DNA of 64,000 nucleotides from Hyphomicrobiales bacterium. Its GTDB lineage: Bacteria; Pseudomonadota; Alphaproteobacteria; Rhizobiales; Rhizobiaceae. The notes under the pieces were generated by a model that was not told the origin of the DNA, did no database searches, and saw only the letters and a list, made by a program, of their open reading frames with translations. Numbering within the stretch: the stretch's first letter is position 1; every line of letters starts with the position of its first letter. Below, piece after piece: positions 1 through 8,624 of the stretch. The stretch spans positions 1 through 64,000 of the forward strand of contig UEIJ01000024.1 of assembly GCA_900470195.1 (NCBI GenBank), in the 5' to 3' direction. The position numbers were made by a program, and so were the translations under genes.

Positions 1-28
1 TCCTGCCCCCGCAACCAAAAATACCAAC

Positions 29-56
29 AAAACCCGTCGCATCAGCGACGGGTTTT
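29..56 (-). terminator. Intrinsic terminator ending the 8.4-0.1 kb operon
   Basis: A perfect 12-bp inverted repeat (29-40 and 45-56) with a 4-nt loop and A/T ends. On the minus strand it lies 54 nt beyond the stop of the last hydratase gene and its stem ends in four T. It may also serve a gene that ends left of the window on the plus strand. Confidence 0.8.
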
Positions 57-110
57 GGCGTTCCAAACACCAAAACAAAACGTAAGGGGGTGCCGTTTCC
101 GCGCTCAACG

Positions 111-905
111 CTATTTCCCTTTCCAGACAGGATCGCGCTTTTCGGCAAAAGCCCTCGCGCCTTCCAGATTGTCGTCTGATCCATAGAGAATATCGACCGT
201 CGCTAACTTTCGCCGCATGATGAGGTTCATCATGGTCTGGAAGTCCTCGCTTTCAGCACGACGAACGGTCTCTTTGATTGCGGCGTAAACGAGTGGAGGA
301 CCGGAGGCGAGCAACCGGGCGATTTCCCAAACGCGTTCTTCGAGCTTTTCTTGAGGCAGGACCTCGTTGACGAAACCCCAGCGATGAGCTTCGTGAGCGT
401 CGATCCAACGGCCGGTCAGCAAAAGTTCCATTGCAATGTGATATGGAATGCGTTTCGGAAGCCGGATACTTGCTGCGTCCGCAATGGTTCCGGAGCGTAT
501 TTCCGGGAGAGAAAAGGTAGAGTGGTCGGAGGCATAGATTAGGTCACAGGATAGTGCGAGTTCGAAGCCGCCGCCTGCGGCCATACCACTGACACAGGCA
601 ATGATCGGCTTGTTCAGGTCTCTCAGTTCTTGAATGCCACCAAATCCGCCAATTCCGTAATCGCCATCGATGGGCGCACCCTCTGCCGCGGCTTTCAAAT
701 CCCAACCGGCAGAAAAGAAACGGTCCCCCGCCGTTTTGAGGATGGCAACACGCAATTCCGGGTCGTCGCGGAAGGCTGCAAAGGTTTGTCCCATCGCGCG
801 CGATGTTGGCAGATCGATGGCGTTGGCTTTGGGCCGATCCAGCGTAACTTCCAGAATAGCGCCTTCCCGGAGGGTGGTTATAGCAGTTTCGGTCTTGTGG
901 CTCAT
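111..905 (-). CDS. Enoyl-CoA hydratase, CaiD (carnitinyl-CoA dehydratase)-like
   Basis: A crotonase-superfamily hydratase of 264 residues, close to the family's usual 260. It is strikingly like CaiD, which hydrates crotonobetainyl-CoA: the segments around residues 20-32 (TLDRPKANAID), 63-72 (FFSAGWDLKA) and the C-terminal EKRDPVWKGK match CaiD as recalled. The two crotonase glutamates are present (Glu115 in GGGFELAL, Glu135 in LPE). ATG at 905 is chosen over a TTG at 923 because GGAAAGG lies about 11 nt upstream and the start then falls just after the previous stop (908). It is the last gene of the operon. Activity on a CoA ester with a cationic gamma substituent is inferred from the CaiD resemblance; the substrate is unknown. 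Confidence 0.9.
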   Translation of the reverse strand: MSHKTETAITTLREGAILEVTLDRPKANAIDLPTSRAMGQTFAAFRDDPELRVAILKTAGDRFFSAGWDLKAAAEGAPIDGDYGIGGFGGIQELRDLNKPIIACVSGMAAGGGFELALSCDLIYASDHSTFSLPEIRSGTIADAASIRLPKRIPYHIAMELLLTGRWIDAHEAHRWGFVNEVLPQEKLEERVWEIARLLASGPPLVYAAIKETVRRAESEDFQTMMNLIMRRKLATVDILYGSDDNLEGARAFAEKRDPVWKGK

Positions 906-907
906 TT

Positions 908-1696
908 CTATCTGCCTTTCCAAACCGGCTCGCGTTTTTCCATGGCGGCACGGGGACCTTCCAGCGCGTCCTCGCTTTCGATCAGCGATTTGAACAATGG
1001 AAAAATACCAGCTCGCATGGCTGCGTAACTTTCGGCGAGGCTCATATGCTCGGCCATACGCGTTGTCTGTTTGGCTGCCGCTACAGAAAGCGGTGCGGAG
1101 CGCAGGATACGTGCAGCGAGTGCCCGGGCAGCGCTTAACAGCTCAGCCTGCGGCACAACTTCGTTGACCAGGCCCCAGCGTAGGCAGTCCTGCGCGCTGA
1201 AACGCCGGCCCCCATACAGAACCTCGTTTGCTATAACCTTGGGCAGGAGTTTTGGCAGAACAAACGACCCGATATCCGGCAGGACACCGAGCGAAGTTTC
1301 CGGCAGCCAGAATTGTGCGTGGTCGGCGGCGATTATGAAGTCGGCGGTCAGGAGAATTTCGAAGCCCGCGCCGATGGCATAGCCATTGACTGCGCAAATG
1401 ACCGGCTTTTCCAATCCGGGCAATTCGGAAAAGCCGTAGATTCCGCCCTGACCATAGTCAGCGATATACCCATCTCCGCCTGTTGCCGCAGCTTCGTTCA
1501 GATCCCACCCAGCGGAAAAAAACTTCTCGCCGCCGCCTGTGAAAATAGCAACGCGCAGATCCGGGTCGTCGCGAAACATGGCAAAAGCATCGCCGAGCTT
1601 TCGGCTGGTTGGCTGGTCGATGGCGTTAGCCTTAGGCCGGTCGAGAGTGATCTCCAATATCTGACCGTTGCGCACGGTCTTCACCTCGTCAGTCAT
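908..1696 (-). CDS. Second CaiD-like enoyl-CoA hydratase
   Basis: A 262-residue crotonase paralogous to its downstream neighbour and equally CaiD-like (TLDRPKANAID, KFFSAGWDL, EKREPVWKGR). Both active-site glutamates are kept (about Glu113 in AGFEILL and Glu133 in LPETSLG). The ATG at 1696 shares one base with the stop of the ligase gene (TGATG) and has AGGAGA about 7 nt upstream, so it is preferred to the TTG one codon earlier. Two hydratases in tandem suggest two steps, for example hydration and isomerisation or retro-aldol-type cleavage, or two stereochemistries. This is inference. Confidence 0.9.
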   Translation of the reverse strand: MTDEVKTVRNGQILEITLDRPKANAIDQPTSRKLGDAFAMFRDDPDLRVAIFTGGGEKFFSAGWDLNEAAATGGDGYIADYGQGGIYGFSELPGLEKPVICAVNGYAIGAGFEILLTADFIIAADHAQFWLPETSLGVLPDIGSFVLPKLLPKVIANEVLYGGRRFSAQDCLRWGLVNEVVPQAELLSAARALAARILRSAPLSVAAAKQTTRMAEHMSLAESYAAMRAGIFPLFKSLIESEDALEGPRAAMEKREPVWKGR

Positions 1697-3747
1697 CAAG
1701 CTCTCCTGTTGCGTATTAGGGCATCCACGGCGATGGCATTATCCGCTGTGACGATGAGGGGGTTGATATCGAGCTCCTCGAGTCTCCCTGCCTGTGCGAG
1801 CGCATAGTTGCCAACCAGCCATGCGGCCTCGACCGCGGCCTCGATATTGGCTTTTGACCTGCCGCGAAAGCCGGTCAGGAGGGTAGCGGAGCGTAGCGAA
1901 AGAAGCGCTTCACGAATTTCATCGCGGCTCGCGGGCAAAAGCAGGGCGCGTGTATCGTTCCAAAGCTCAACCATCACGCCGCCAGCGCCAATGGTCAGAT
2001 AGAGCCCGAATTGCGGGTCGCGCGCGATGCCGATAATCAGTTCAGCTACTCCGTCCTGAACCATTTTCTCGACCAGAAAATCGCAATTCAGGCGGGCAAG
2101 CGAATGGGCGGCAGTACGGACTGCTTCGGCATTCGCCAAATTCAGGCACACTGCAGCCATTTCCGTTTTGTGGAGCAATTTTTCTCCGACGCCCTTGAGA
2201 ACGACGGGGTAGTCGAGCTTTTCGGCAAGCGCGACAGCATCATCGACAGTTGATACCACACCGCCTGTTGGGGTTGTCAGGCCGATTTCACGCAAGGCCG
2301 ATTTCGATGACCACTCGTCCATTGCGGTGGCTGCGGATGGCAACGCTGGCGCTTGGTCAGCCAGCATTGAAAGTTGCGGTTGGGACCAGATTTTGCCAAT
2401 CCAGGCAGCATTGGCTGCCGCCGCCAGCGCCGTTGCAAGGCCCATCATCGGGGCTATTCCGGCTGCCATCAGACGTTCGGCATGAGTTTCCGTCATGTTC
2501 TCCGGCAGACTGGCGACCAATGCAAAACGCCCCCCTCCGGCTTTGTGCGCCGCGATCGCCGCCTCGAGCGATGTTTCGCAACCATTGTCAACGCAACGGT
2601 CCCCACGGGGAAAGTCGAGCACCAGTATGGACAGGCCGAAATTGCTATCGAGCATGGCGCGATAGGTCGCCGTGAGCGCCGGTCCATTCCCCCATGTAAA
2701 GGTGTGGTAGTCGAGCGGGTTCGAAATGGTGACCATTTCGGGCAGGGTGGCGCGAAGTTTCGTTGCCTCGTTAGCTGCAAGCGGTCGGAGATCGAGACCT
2801 GCCGCGTTCGCAAGGTCGCCGACGAGAGAGGCTTCGCCGCCCGAACAGCTCATCGAACCCAGAGTGTTGTCAGGCGAGGGGCCAAGCACATGAAGCAGCT
2901 TCAGCGTTTCGACAAATTCGTCGAGCGTTCTTACACGCACGACGCCGCATCGCGCGAAAAAGGCGTCGGCGAGCATGTCGGCTCCAGCGAGCGATGCCGT
3001 ATGCGAAAGGGTCATCGCCTGCGCTGCGGCAGACGTTCCGACTTTGATCGCGACAACGGGCTTTCTCATTTCACGCGCTTTGGCGAAGACACGTTCCAGC
3101 CGTGAAATATTATCGAAGCCTTCTATGTGCAGGCCAAGAACAGTGACCCGCGGGTCTTCGAGTGCGGCTTCCGCCAATTCGGAAAGACCGGTTTGCGCCT
3201 GATTTCCGGCTGTCAGCACATAGGCAATGGGAAGACCGCGGCGCTGCATCGTAAGATTGATAGCTATGTTGGATGACTGCACGACGATGGCAGCACCGCA
3301 TTCAACCCTTTTGCCGCCGTGCTGGTCAGGCCAAAGCAGAGCCCCGTCGAGGTAATTGATGAAGCCGTAGCAGTTGGGGCCGAGAATAGGCATTTCGCCT
3401 GCTGCCGCCAGCAGGGCTTGATTGCGTTCGGCGCCATCGGATACTTCATTGAAACCGGAGGCGAAACAGACCGCGCCGCCACTTCCCCGCGCTGAGAGTT
3501 GGCGGACAATATCGATTGTGCCGTCGCGGTTCACGCCGATAAAACTTACATCCGGTGCGCCGGGAAGGTCGGCGACAGATCGAAAGCAAGGAATATCGTC
3601 GATAGTGTCGCGGGAGGGATGGACCGGCCAGAGTTCTCCCTCAAAGCCCATTTTACGGCATTGCCTGAGCACAGCCGTGGACCAACCTCCGCCAAAGATG
3701 GCAATGGAACGGGGACGTAAAACACGAGACAGGTTCTTTTTGCTCAC
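1696..3747 (-). CDS. Acyl-CoA synthetase, ADP-forming (NDP-forming) type
   Basis: A 683-residue single-chain ligase of the acetyl-CoA synthetase (ADP-forming) superfamily. It has an N-terminal CoA-binding Rossmann domain (about 5-100, starting PRSIAIFGGG), a succinyl-CoA-ligase-like region with the phospho-histidine motif SHTASLAG (around residue 245), and a C-terminal ATP-grasp domain (about 470-683, with VVLKGVGEKLLHKTE). The family activates a carboxylic acid with CoA at the expense of ATP. It sits between an acyl-CoA dehydrogenase and two hydratases, so it probably activates the acid made by the upstream decarboxylation branch. It takes the place that CaiC (AMP-forming) or CaiB (transferase) has in carnitine operons. 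Three-nt spacing from the upstream gene indicates tight coupling. Confidence 0.87.
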   Translation of the reverse strand: MSKKNLSRVLRPRSIAIFGGGWSTAVLRQCRKMGFEGELWPVHPSRDTIDDIPCFRSVADLPGAPDVSFIGVNRDGTIDIVRQLSARGSGGAVCFASGFNEVSDGAERNQALLAAAGEMPILGPNCYGFINYLDGALLWPDQHGGKRVECGAAIVVQSSNIAINLTMQRRGLPIAYVLTAGNQAQTGLSELAEAALEDPRVTVLGLHIEGFDNISRLERVFAKAREMRKPVVAIKVGTSAAAQAMTLSHTASLAGADMLADAFFARCGVVRVRTLDEFVETLKLLHVLGPSPDNTLGSMSCSGGEASLVGDLANAAGLDLRPLAANEATKLRATLPEMVTISNPLDYHTFTWGNGPALTATYRAMLDSNFGLSILVLDFPRGDRCVDNGCETSLEAAIAAHKAGGGRFALVASLPENMTETHAERLMAAGIAPMMGLATALAAAANAAWIGKIWSQPQLSMLADQAPALPSAATAMDEWSSKSALREIGLTTPTGGVVSTVDDAVALAEKLDYPVVLKGVGEKLLHKTEMAAVCLNLANAEAVRTAAHSLARLNCDFLVEKMVQDGVAELIIGIARDPQFGLYLTIGAGGVMVELWNDTRALLLPASRDEIREALLSLRSATLLTGFRGRSKANIEAAVEAAWLVGNYALAQAGRLEELDINPLIVTADNAIAVDALIRNRRA

Positions 3748-3749
3748 AG

Positions 3750-4910
3750 TCAGGCTCCGAGCGGGCGAAGAAGGTCGCGGGCGATAATATGGCGCTGGAT
3801 CTCGCTCGTGCCGTCCCAGATCCGCTCGACACGGGCATCGCGCCAGAAGCGTTCCAGTGGGAGGTCGTCCATCAGGCCCATGCCTCCATGCACCTGGATG
3901 GCGCGGTCGGTGACGCGAGCCAGCATTTCGGATGCGTAGACTTTCGCTGAGGCAATTTCGCGATTTGCGGGCAATCCCTGATCAAGACGCCAGGCCGCTG
4001 CCAGTGTCAGCCAGTCCGCGGCATCGATTTCGGTGACGGAGTCGGCAAGTTGGAAACCGACGCCCTGAAAGCGGCCGATAGGCTGGCCAAATTGCTTACG
4101 CTGTGCGGCATAATCCACCATCATGTCGAACACGCGGCGCGCGCGCCCCACCGCCATTGTCGCAACCGTTATGCGGGTGGCGTAAAGCCACTCGTTCATG
4201 ACCGCAAAGCCGCCATCCACCTCTCCGAGAACCTGCGCATCCGGAACGCGGCAGTCGTCGAATTCGAGGATCATATTCTTGTAGCCGCGATGGCTGACGG
4301 ATCTGTAGCCCTCGCGGATGGTGAAGCCCGGTGTGTCACGGTCAACCAGAAAGGTCGTGATTTTCTTCTTGGTTCCGGCAGAGGATTGCTCTTCGCCGGT
4401 AGCCATGAAGACAATCACGAAATCGGCGTGTTCGGCGCCTGAAATGAAATGTTTGGTGCCGTTGAGTAGCCAATCTCCTCCATCGCGGCGTGCATTGGCC
4501 ATCATTCCGCGAATGTCGGAGCCAGCGTCAGGCTCGGTCATGGCGAGCGCATCCATCCTTTCGCCGCGCACCGCAGGCAGGAGATAGCGCTCAATCTGTT
4601 CGCCCTTGCAGGCCATGAGGATATTCTGCGGGCGTCCGAAAAAATGGGTGAGCGCCATCGACCCGCGCCCCAACTCACGCTCCACAAGCGCGAATTCGAG
4701 ATGGGAAAGCCCCGGTCCCCCCGCCGATTCCGGAAAATTGCTGGCATAGAAGCCGAGTTCGATCGTCTTGCGCTTGATTTCTTCGCCGATTTCGTGTGGC
4801 ACATGGCCGAGACGTTCGACGGTCGTTTCATGCGGATAAATCTCGTTCTCGACAAAGCTTCGAACTGTCGAGACGATCATTTCCTGTTCTTCAGTCAGTC
4901 CGAAATGCAT
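3750..4910 (-). CDS. Acyl-CoA dehydrogenase family protein
   Basis: A 386-residue FAD acyl-CoA dehydrogenase of normal family length, with an N-terminal helical domain, middle beta domain (AMTEPDAGSDIRG near 120) and C-terminal helical domain (QRKQFGQPIGRFQ, HGGMGLMDD). It would oxidise an acyl-CoA to the 2-enoyl-CoA used by the CaiD-like hydratases. At the usual catalytic position (YEGT in medium-chain enzymes) it has WDGT, so Asp366 replaces Glu. An alternative base at the isovaleryl-CoA-dehydrogenase position was not evident. GGGAGG sits about 8 nt before the ATG. A 37-nt gap separates it from the ThDP enzyme gene. Confidence 0.9.
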   Translation of the reverse strand: MHFGLTEEQEMIVSTVRSFVENEIYPHETTVERLGHVPHEIGEEIKRKTIELGFYASNFPESAGGPGLSHLEFALVERELGRGSMALTHFFGRPQNILMACKGEQIERYLLPAVRGERMDALAMTEPDAGSDIRGMMANARRDGGDWLLNGTKHFISGAEHADFVIVFMATGEEQSSAGTKKKITTFLVDRDTPGFTIREGYRSVSHRGYKNMILEFDDCRVPDAQVLGEVDGGFAVMNEWLYATRITVATMAVGRARRVFDMMVDYAAQRKQFGQPIGRFQGVGFQLADSVTEIDAADWLTLAAAWRLDQGLPANREIASAKVYASEMLARVTDRAIQVHGGMGLMDDLPLERFWRDARVERIWDGTSEIQRHIIARDLLRPLGA

Positions 4911-4947
4911 AGCGTTCCTCCCAGTCGCTTTGCCAGACCGTCCCGGC

Positions 4948-6597
4948 CTATGGCGTCGTTATTTCTAAGAGTGCGGGGCCCTCAATGGCATGGGCGCGGT
5001 GCAGTGCCCCGGCGAGTTGCGTCAGATCGAGTGCGCCTGGATGAAGCGCTTCCTGATTGTCTTCATTTGTCAGTCGAATGCGCTCGCCCGGTATTCCATA
5101 GGCCTGCGCGAGCTTGAGAAAATCGGGAGGTGTAGGGCGCACGCCCACCGGCTCGATACCCCGAGAAAGCATGTAATCTTCGATTTCCTGATAACCATCA
5201 TTGTTCCAGACGACGAAGATCACAGGCGCTTTTTCGTCTGCGGCAGTGCCGAGCGTGCCGAGACAGAACTGCAAACCTCCGTCTCCCACCAGGCAGACGA
5301 CCGGAGCGCCAGTTTGCGCGAGACTGGCCCCCACTGCAGCTGGAGGACCAAATCCGAGCGCGCCGTAACCCGTCGAAGCATTGAACCAGCTTCGTGCGCC
5401 ATCGGCATCGAAGAACAGGTTGCCGGCATAGGCGAGCTGTGTGGAATCTCCGATTAGGATACTGCCGGGCAGGGCATCCCGAATGGTGTCCAGGACTTCG
5501 GTCAAAGCCTGCATCTTGGGTGAAAGGAAGTTGTATGCCGCAGCCCTGGCCGTCGATGCGCGCTCCGTTCCATCCTCACGCCGTGCCTGGGCAAGAAGGT
5601 GGAGAGCAGAGATGAGTTCTGCGGTTATCCGGGCTGCATCGCCCACGAGCATCAGCGTGGCTGGATAGCTGGTTACTTCGGCCTCGGGGTCGATGTCGAT
5701 GCGGATCATTTTGGCAGGCGGCTCGAAGCCTCCATCCACATACATATCGTAATCGGTCGGGCCGAATTGGGTTCCTATCGCGATGACAAGATCGGCATCG
5801 GCGATCAGCTGGCGGATCGGCGGCAGGCTGGGGCTTGCCTGTACCGCAAGCGGATGGCGGCCCAGCAAACCACGGGCGTTCGTTGTGGTCACCACCGGGG
5901 CATCGAGCATCCGCGAGAGGTCGGAAATGGGGTTACTCGCCCAGTTGGCGCCTCCGCCGGCAAGAATCAAAGGGCGGCGGGCTTCGGCGCAAAGAGTTGC
6001 AGCGGCTTTGATTTTCCCGACGTTGGAATCCATGGTCGTGGGGGCTGTGCCTGCCGGAGACTTACGCAAGGCTCCTTCAAATCGGGCTTCCATAAGGTCC
6101 GTCGGGATTTCAATATGCACAGGGCCCGGACGTCCGGATTTCATCAGGGCGAAGGCACGGCCAACCAGTTCTGCAAGGTCGCCGGGCTGTTCCAGTCGTT
6201 CTGACGACAGAGCGATTGTTCGCATGGTCGCGGACTGGTCGGGAAGCTCGTGCAGGTGCCCCTGATATAGCCCGAGCGTGTGGCGCGCGTTGACGCCCGA
6301 AATGACCAGCATCGGTATGGAATCGGCCCGCGCCTGGGCCATCGGCGTGATGGCGTTGGTAAGCCCCGGACCGGTAATCAGCAGGCAGACACCGGGCTTG
6401 CCGGAAACCCGCGCGTAGCCATCTGCCATGAAGCCCGCATCCTGCTCGTCGCGCGGAGTTACATGCCGGATGCTCGATCCGGCCAGGCCCCGATAAAGTT
6501 CTGCTGTGTGCACGCCCGGAATACCAAATACGGTATCGACATCGTGGGCTTCCAGAAGGCGGATCAGCGCTTGCCCGACTGTTATTTCGCTGCTCAT
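4948..6597 (-). CDS. ThDP-dependent decarboxylase, AruI-like (5-guanidino-2-oxopentanoate decarboxylase)
   Basis: A 549-residue member of the acetolactate synthase/pyruvate decarboxylase superfamily with N-terminal Pyr (FGIPGVHT, cofactor Glu in DEQDAGFMADGYAR), central TPP-M and C-terminal PP domains (ThDP motif from VGDGG to VWNND). The resemblance to Pseudomonas AruI is specific: FGIPGVHT near the start, STQLAYAGN, ASTGYGALGFG and MLSRGIEPVGVRP all recur. AruI decarboxylates 2-ketoarginine to 4-guanidinobutyraldehyde. The ATG at 6597 overlaps the aminotransferase stop by 4 nt (ATGA). The tight link with an AruH-like aminotransferase supports a 2-oxo-acid from arginine or a relative. No aldehyde dehydrogenase is in the operon. 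Confidence 0.85.
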   Translation of the reverse strand: MSSEITVGQALIRLLEAHDVDTVFGIPGVHTAELYRGLAGSSIRHVTPRDEQDAGFMADGYARVSGKPGVCLLITGPGLTNAITPMAQARADSIPMLVISGVNARHTLGLYQGHLHELPDQSATMRTIALSSERLEQPGDLAELVGRAFALMKSGRPGPVHIEIPTDLMEARFEGALRKSPAGTAPTTMDSNVGKIKAAATLCAEARRPLILAGGGANWASNPISDLSRMLDAPVVTTTNARGLLGRHPLAVQASPSLPPIRQLIADADLVIAIGTQFGPTDYDMYVDGGFEPPAKMIRIDIDPEAEVTSYPATLMLVGDAARITAELISALHLLAQARREDGTERASTARAAAYNFLSPKMQALTEVLDTIRDALPGSILIGDSTQLAYAGNLFFDADGARSWFNASTGYGALGFGPPAAVGASLAQTGAPVVCLVGDGGLQFCLGTLGTAADEKAPVIFVVWNNDGYQEIEDYMLSRGIEPVGVRPTPPDFLKLAQAYGIPGERIRLTNEDNQEALHPGALDLTQLAGALHRAHAIEGPALLEITTP

Positions 6598-7790
6598 GAA
6601 ACCAGACTTTCGGCTCTGTAGTTGAGGCTGCGGGCAAAACGAGCAATGCGGTCGCATGCCTCGATAATGCTGTCTTCGGGAACGGTGACGCTCATGCGGA
6701 CCAGATTCTTCGCGACCTGACCGAAAGACGTTCCGGGCATCATCGAGACATAGTGTTCTTCAAGCAGCCGACTGGCGAATTCCTCACCATTGAGGCCTGT
6801 CCCGCCTATATCCAGCAGCACGAACATGCCCGCTTCCGGCATCAGGGGCTTGATCCCGGCAACGCCGCGTAGCCGGTCCACGATCAGCTCGGACCGCGCT
6901 TTGTACTGCGCGCGCATGATTGAAGCTGTCGGCAGATCATGTGTCAGCGCATAGGCTGCCATGTCGGCGATGAAAGGCTGTCCACCGAAGAGCATGGATT
7001 CGGAGAAGGGCAGCAATCTCTGGCAAAACTCCTCCGAACCCACCGCCCAGCCGGAGCGGAAGCCGGGGGCTGCGTGCGATTTGGATATGGACGAGACCAC
7101 GATGGTGCGATCAGCCATTTCCGGGAGATCGAGCGGCGAGGCAAATGCGGCGCCGAAAGTAAGCTCTTCATAGACCTCATCGCACACGATCCAGAGATCG
7201 TGTTTGCGGCACACTTCGCTAATGGCTGCTATCTCGGGTTTTGTCAGCACTGCGCCGGTCGGATTGTGAGGATTGTTGAGAAGTAAAGCGCGGCAGCCGG
7301 GCGTGATTGCTGCCTCCAGTGTGTCGGCTCGGAGATGAAAGCCATCTTCGGCCCGTAATGGTACCGGGACGATATCGGCCCCTGGCGCCCGTACGACGCC
7401 TTCATAAGTTGCGTAATAGGGATCGGGAACGAGAACCTTGTCGCCACTTTCGACCAGTCCTGTCAAAACGGCATAAAGTGCAGTTTGGGTTCCCGGGAAA
7501 TAAAGGACATTATTGGTCGTGATGGCGCGGCCGGTGCGTTTTGAGTATTTTGCTGCCAGTGCTGCCAACACAGCCGGTTCGCCGCGACCGTTGGAATAGC
7601 GGGTTCGACCGGCGCGCATGGCGTTATTGCACGCCTCCAGCAGTGAGGAATCAGGAGCTACATCAGGCTCGCCGATCGTGAATTCAATGACCGGGTGACC
7701 AAGCGCGCGCAATTCCCTGCCACGGGCATGGACCCGCCATTTGTCCGATCCCAATCCTGAGAGCCTGTCGGTGATGGAAGCATAATGCAT
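6594..7790 (-). CDS. Class I/II PLP aminotransferase, AruH-like (arginine:pyruvate type)
   Basis: A 398-residue fold-type I aminotransferase. PLP-site residues are visible: Asn174 in NNPHNPTGA, Asp204 in CDEVYEEL, Lys237 in SSISKSHA and Arg in GFRSGWAVG. It resembles AruH in LLNNPHNPTGA, DEVYEEL and the PEMADRTIVVSSISKSHA block. It would convert a basic amino acid to its 2-oxo acid for the ThDP enzyme encoded next. It starts 2 nt after the regulator stop. A general aspartate/tyrosine-type specificity cannot be excluded from sequence alone; the context decides for an arginine-like substrate. Confidence 0.85.
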   Translation of the reverse strand: MHYASITDRLSGLGSDKWRVHARGRELRALGHPVIEFTIGEPDVAPDSSLLEACNNAMRAGRTRYSNGRGEPAVLAALAAKYSKRTGRAITTNNVLYFPGTQTALYAVLTGLVESGDKVLVPDPYYATYEGVVRAPGADIVPVPLRAEDGFHLRADTLEAAITPGCRALLLNNPHNPTGAVLTKPEIAAISEVCRKHDLWIVCDEVYEELTFGAAFASPLDLPEMADRTIVVSSISKSHAAPGFRSGWAVGSEEFCQRLLPFSESMLFGGQPFIADMAAYALTHDLPTASIMRAQYKARSELIVDRLRGVAGIKPLMPEAGMFVLLDIGGTGLNGEEFASRLLEEHYVSMMPGTSFGQVAKNLVRMSVTVPEDSIIEACDRIARFARSLNYRAESLVS

Positions 7791-7791
7791 G

Positions 7792-8436
7792 TCAATTTCT
7801 CGGAAGTGGTGGCGCGGCGGGAAGCTCGATGCCGAGAAGAGCGCCGACTGAGCTTAGTCCGATGCCAATTTGCGTGGTTTCGTCGATTTCGTCCGCGCTG
7901 AGACAGCCTTCGATCCAAAGGCCATCAATTAGTGCGTTGACTGCGATGGCGAGGCTTCGGCAGGATTCCGGCGTGGGCTCCCGGCCTTCCGCCGACAATA
8001 CTTCCGCAATCAGGGTCTCCGTGGCGCGGCGGAAAGCGAGATAGCCTTCGCGATGTTCGTGCTCCAGATCCGGATCAAGATGGACCTGGCTGACGAAAGT
8101 CGCCCAGAGCGAAAGCATCCTCGGATCTGCCACGGCCCCGCCAAGGCTGGCAGCGATGAAACGCGTCAGTCGGTCGTGGGGCGTGCCGCCGTCCGATTCC
8201 AGAACGCTCAATGCGGGCAGGGTCATCATTTCGATCATCCGCTGGTATGCGGCGGCGATGAGGTTGGCCTTCGATGCAAAATGGTGACGGATCAACCCAT
8301 TGCTGACGCCTGCGCGCGCGGCAACGGCGCGAACCGTCGTTGCCTGAATTCCTAGATCGGCAATGCAATCGAGCGTAGCCTCTATCATGTCTGTGCGACG
8401 ATCGAAGTCCGGCGCACGTCGAAACGATGCGGTCAT
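7792..8436 (-). CDS. TetR-family regulator, BetI-like
   Basis: A 214-residue TetR repressor with an N-terminal helix-turn-helix (about 15-60; VAARAGVSNGLIRHHFASK) and a C-terminal ligand domain ending in the BetI-like ALIDGLWIEGCLS. The ATG at 8436 is preferred to the one at 8466 because GGAGGAGA lies 4-5 nt before it and because the longer form would run through the operator repeat. It is the first gene of the minus-strand operon, so it probably controls itself, the catabolic genes behind it and the divergent transporter operon through the inverted repeat at 8457-8495. BetI senses choline; here the ligand is more likely the cationic substrate of the cluster (inference). Confidence 0.88.
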   Translation of the reverse strand: MTASFRRAPDFDRRTDMIEATLDCIADLGIQATTVRAVAARAGVSNGLIRHHFASKANLIAAAYQRMIEMMTLPALSVLESDGGTPHDRLTRFIAASLGGAVADPRMLSLWATFVSQVHLDPDLEHEHREGYLAFRRATETLIAEVLSAEGREPTPESCRSLAIAVNALIDGLWIEGCLSADEIDETTQIGIGLSSVGALLGIELPAAPPLPRN

Positions 8437-8456
8437 CTTCTCCTCCCTCGATGTCT

Positions 8457-8495
8457 GACTATGCACTTGCGCAATACTTATTCAAGTGTATAGTC
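8457..8495. promoter_or_regulatory. Candidate TetR operator between divergent operons
   Basis: Two 13-bp arms, gactatgcacttg (8457-8469) and caagtgtatagtc (8483-8495), are reverse complements at 12 of 13 positions, with a 13-bp spacer. The site lies 20 bp before the regulator start and about 130 bp before the ABC ATPase start. It is the only strong symmetry in the divergent region. Confidence 0.65.
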
Positions 8496-8503
8496 AACGT
8501 CAA
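8475..8503 (-). promoter_or_regulatory. Candidate sigma-70-type promoter of the regulator operon
   Basis: Reading on the minus strand, TTGACG (8503-8498), a 17-bp spacer and TAAGTA (8480-8475). The -10 and the spacer lie within the inverted repeat, so a bound repressor would block it. Assigned by eye only. Confidence 0.45.
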
Positions 8504-8624
8504 GGGAACGGTTGGCCGCTTGTCGAGAAGTCGAAAAGAACTCCGAAGTGGCTGATAAGAAAGCAATATCCAGACGGCTTGCGACAAACTCAAGGGTGGG
8601 CAGGCCAAGGGAGGTTCGTGCCGC

